This document shows, in pieces, positions 5,255 through 7,326 of a stretch of DNA of 7,326 nucleotides. How positions within the stretch are numbered: the stretch's first letter is position 1; each line of letters opens with the position of its first letter. A program made the translations under genes and the position numbers. Under the pieces are notes generated by a model. That model was not told where the DNA came from. It searched no databases and was given only the letters and a program-made list of their open reading frames with translations. This DNA is from Halolacustris sp051744345 (GTDB taxonomy: Bacteria; Actinomycetota; Humimicrobiia; Humimicrobiales; Humimicrobiaceae): assembly GCA_051744345.1 (NCBI GenBank), contig JBNJCW010000080.1, positions 1 to 7,326 on the forward strand, given 5' to 3'.

Positions 5255-6577
5255 ATGCATTCTAAAATAAAATTGGCCATGCTTACAGTTCTGCTTGCTT
5301 TGCTGCTTTTTGCACTTTTTCCAGGCTACGTTTCCGGGCAGCAGGCGGTTACTGATTTTTATCTCTGCAGTATAGACGGGATAATTTTGCCTTCAGTAGT
5401 AAGCTATATTGAAAAATCTGTGAGCCAGGCGGAACAGGACGGCCGTGCCCTTATAATCCAGATGGACACCCCCGGAGGCCTGGAAACATCCATGCGGGAT
5501 ATTATAGGGGTGATGCTTTCAGCCAGCATACCGGTGGTAGTATACGTAGCTCCCCAGGGAGCCAGGGCTGCTTCAGCAGGCGTATTTATAACTTATGCCT
5601 CCGATATAGCGGTTATGCACCCTTCCACCCATATAGGAGCTGCCCATCCTGTCGCTCTGGGCTCAGAAGGCGTGGACAGTGACTCCATGGAGAAGATTGT
5701 AAATGATTCAGTGGCTTATATAAAAAGCCTTGCTGAGGCCAGGGAAAGAAATGCCGAATGGGCTGAAAAAGCGGTACTGGAGAGTGATTCCATAACCGCC
5801 AAAGAAGCCCTGGAGCTGGGAGTAATAGACCTGACAGCAGAGAACCTGGATGAGCTTCTGGCAGACATAGATCAAAAAACAATAGAAAAACACGGAGAAG
5901 AGATACTTATCCTTTCAAAAGATGCCCGGGTTGACACCCTTGAGCCCAGCTTTATAAACAGGTTTCTGCAGATAATATCCAATCCCAATATAGCTTATAT
6001 ACTGTTCATACTGGGCCTTATGGGCATAATCTATGAATTTGCCCAGCCGGGGCTGGGGATATCCGGCGCATTGGGGGCACTTTTCCTTATACTTGCCCTG
6101 TATGCTTTCAGTGTATTGCCCATAAACTACGCAGGCCTGGGGCTGATTGTCCTGGCCATAGCCCTGTTCGTTCTGGATTTTGCCATGGGGATGGAGGGCA
6201 TACTTTCTGTTTGCGGCATAGCTTCCCTGGTTATAGGGTCTTTTTTGCTTATTGACAGCCCGGCCCCCTATCTTAAAATAGCCAGACCCCTTATAATAGG
6301 AGCAAGTGCCGTTATAGCCGGCTTTTTGATTATAGTTATACGTGCTGTTTTTCTGGTACATAGAAAGAAACCTTCCCTGGGAAGCTCTTCCCTTATAGGA
6401 AGAGAGGCGGTAACCGTTTCTGTGCTAAATCCAGAGGGCCAGGTGAAAATAGACGGAGAGATTTGGAGGGCAGTATCTGCAGATGATAAAAAGATCAGGA
6501 AAAATAAGAGGGTAGCCATTCAAAAGACAGATGGCCTTACCCTTTATGTAAAAGAAATAAATAAACGAGGAGGTTAA
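5255..6577 (+). CDS. nfeD: NfeD1b-type membrane-bound serine protease (ClpP/S49-like)
   Basis: This 440-residue protein is a long-form NfeD. An N-terminal signal sequence (basic MHSKIK, then a hydrophobic stretch to about 22, with likely cleavage after VSG near 28) leads into a ClpP/SppA-like protease domain at about 33-210. DTPGGLE at 71-77 and GARAASAG at 102-109 are family blocks; Ser107 is the expected nucleophile and Lys147 is a plausible dyad partner by spacing to the Pyrococcus PH1510 enzyme (Ser97/Lys138). Five hydrophobic segments follow at roughly 244-262, 268-287, 292-312, 318-335 and 345-368. A C-terminal OB-fold NfeD domain occupies about 378-436. The protease part should face outside and the OB domain the cytoplasm. 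The Pyrococcus enzyme cuts the C-terminus of its partner stomatin. The slipin gene follows after 3 bases, the usual pairing. The ribosome site (AAGAAG) is weak. Full length and intact. Confidence 0.93.
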   Translation: MHSKIKLAMLTVLLALLLFALFPGYVSGQQAVTDFYLCSIDGIILPSVVSYIEKSVSQAEQDGRALIIQMDTPGGLETSMRDIIGVMLSASIPVVVYVAPQGARAASAGVFITYASDIAVMHPSTHIGAAHPVALGSEGVDSDSMEKIVNDSVAYIKSLAEARERNAEWAEKAVLESDSITAKEALELGVIDLTAENLDELLADIDQKTIEKHGEEILILSKDARVDTLEPSFINRFLQIISNPNIAYILFILGLMGIIYEFAQPGLGISGALGALFLILALYAFSVLPINYAGLGLIVLAIALFVLDFAMGMEGILSVCGIASLVIGSFLLIDSPAPYLKIARPLIIGASAVIAGFLIIVIRAVFLVHRKKPSLGSSSLIGREAVTVSVLNPEGQVKIDGEIWRAVSADDKKIRKNKRVAIQKTDGLTLYVKEINKRGG

Positions 6578-6580
6578 GCT

Positions 6581-7326
6581 ATGTATGTTGGAACCCTGGT
6601 ATTGATAGTGGCTATTGCAGTCTTTGTCTTGATACTGCTGGCTTCAGCTGTCAAGATACTGAAGGAATATGAAAGAGGAGTAATATTCAGGTTCGGAAGG
6701 GTTAGGGGGGTAAAAGGCCCTGGAATATTCATTATTATTCCCATGGTGGACAAGATGGTAAAGGTGGATTTAAGGATTGTTACCATGGATGTCCCTCCCC
6801 AGGATATAATAACCAAGGATAATGTGCCGGTTAAGGTTAACGCGGTTGTATATTTTAAGGTTATGGATCCCGAAAGAAGCGTGGTGGCAATAGAACGGTA
6901 TATAGTAGCCACGTCCCAGATTGCCCAGACTACCTTAAGGAGCATAATCGGCCAGGCGGACCTGGATGAACTTCTTTCCAGAAGGGAGAAGTTAAACAAG
7001 GAGCTTCAGAAAATAATTGATGACCAGACCGATCCCTGGGGGGTAAAGGTTTCTACAGTAGAAATAAAAGATGTTGAGCTTCCCCAGAGCATACAGAGGG
7101 CGTTTGCCAGGCAGGCAGAGGCAGAAAGGGAGCGAAGGGCCAAGATAATTAATGCTGAAGGTGAATTTCAGGCATCCGAAAGATTGTCTGAAGCTGCAAA
7201 CATACTGAGCAAGCATCCAGTATCCGTGCAGCTTAGATTTTTGCAAACCCTAAAAGAAATATCTGCAGAGCAAAACTCTACAATTATCTTTCCTTTACCT
7301 ATTGACCTCATTAAAACATTCCTGGA
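6581..7326 (+). CDS. Slipin (prokaryotic stomatin, SPFH/band 7 protein), runs off the window
   Basis: The frame is open from the ATG at 6581 to the window edge, giving 248 residues without a stop; slipins are usually 250-270 residues, so only a short tail is missing. An N-terminal membrane helix (about 4-24) is followed by the SPFH domain (about 25-180). It includes the stomatin-like block EYERGVIFRFGR at 29-40 and GPGIFIIIP at 46-54, then VDLRIVTMDVPPQDIITKDN, and later ATSQIAQTTLRS and ELPQSIQRAFARQ. A charged coiled-coil stretch (about 180-205, rich in Ala/Glu/Arg) and a hydrophobic end complete the family plan. Slipins form large oligomers on membranes and organise microdomains. GAGGAGG at 6567-6573 serves as ribosome site and overlaps the last codons of nfeD, and the genes are 3 bases apart, so they are one operon; NfeD1b is its expected protease partner. 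Confidence 0.95.
   Translation, partial: MYVGTLVLIVAIAVFVLILLASAVKILKEYERGVIFRFGRVRGVKGPGIFIIIPMVDKMVKVDLRIVTMDVPPQDIITKDNVPVKVNAVVYFKVMDPERSVVAIERYIVATSQIAQTTLRSIIGQADLDELLSRREKLNKELQKIIDDQTDPWGVKVSTVEIKDVELPQSIQRAFARQAEAERERRAKIINAEGEFQASERLSEAANILSKHPVSVQLRFLQTLKEISAEQNSTIIFPLPIDLIKTFL

Noticed and set aside
5915..6361. 148-residue minus-strand frame inside nfeD
   Set aside because: Tyr/Gln/Gly-rich antisense shadow of the nfeD membrane segments, with no ribosome site.
6574..6999. 141-residue minus-strand frame inside slipin
   Set aside because: Antisense of a clear SPFH gene.

Overview
The window looks like chromosomal DNA from an anaerobic, probably uncultivated bacterium. The evidence is an oxygen-independent homocysteine pathway fed by sulfide (COG1900 plus NIL-ferredoxin), a rubredoxin, bactofilins, and an NfeD/slipin pair. 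Genes are of moderate GC and use many ATA (Ile) and AGG/AGA (Arg) codons, while the spaces between genes are very A/T-rich. I cannot fix the phylum; Atribacterota-like or deep anaerobic actinobacterial lineages would fit, but that is a guess. I see no mobile element, CRISPR array, tRNA or rRNA.

Left part (1-2996). A bactofilin gene reads rightward (115-576). It converges on a leftward block of a ParA-like ATPase (2996-2145), a second bactofilin (2050-1556), a 64-residue two-helix membrane protein (1536-1342) and a UPF0280/COG2122 protein (1339-587). The last three are tightly packed and almost certainly one operon. parA is separated from them by 94 A/T-rich bases and may have its own promoter. 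No ParB gene is visible and I found no parS-like site.

Middle part (2997-4920). A divergent, extremely A/T-rich control region separates parA from a rightward two-gene operon: the COG1900 'HcyBio' protein (L-aspartate semialdehyde sulfurtransferase, 3184-4350) and its NIL-domain 2x[4Fe-4S] ferredoxin (4350-4757), which overlap by one base. A short leftward rubredoxin gene (4920-4759) ends one base from the ferredoxin stop codon.

Right part (4921-7326). About 330 bases without a convincing gene hold the rubredoxin promoter, a GC-rich hairpin candidate and a 19-bp palindrome. Then comes the classic membrane-protease operon: NfeD1b-type serine protease (5255-6577) and slipin/stomatin (6581 to beyond the window edge).

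How the genes fit together: COG1900 and the NIL-ferredoxin make homocysteine from aspartate semialdehyde and sulfide. UPF0280/COG2122 has been linked to the same sulfur route in methanogens, so all three members lie within about 4.2 kb. The unusual point is that the third member sits inside a bactofilin/ParA-like cytoskeletal cluster, together with a tiny membrane protein that could be a membrane partner of the bactofilins.
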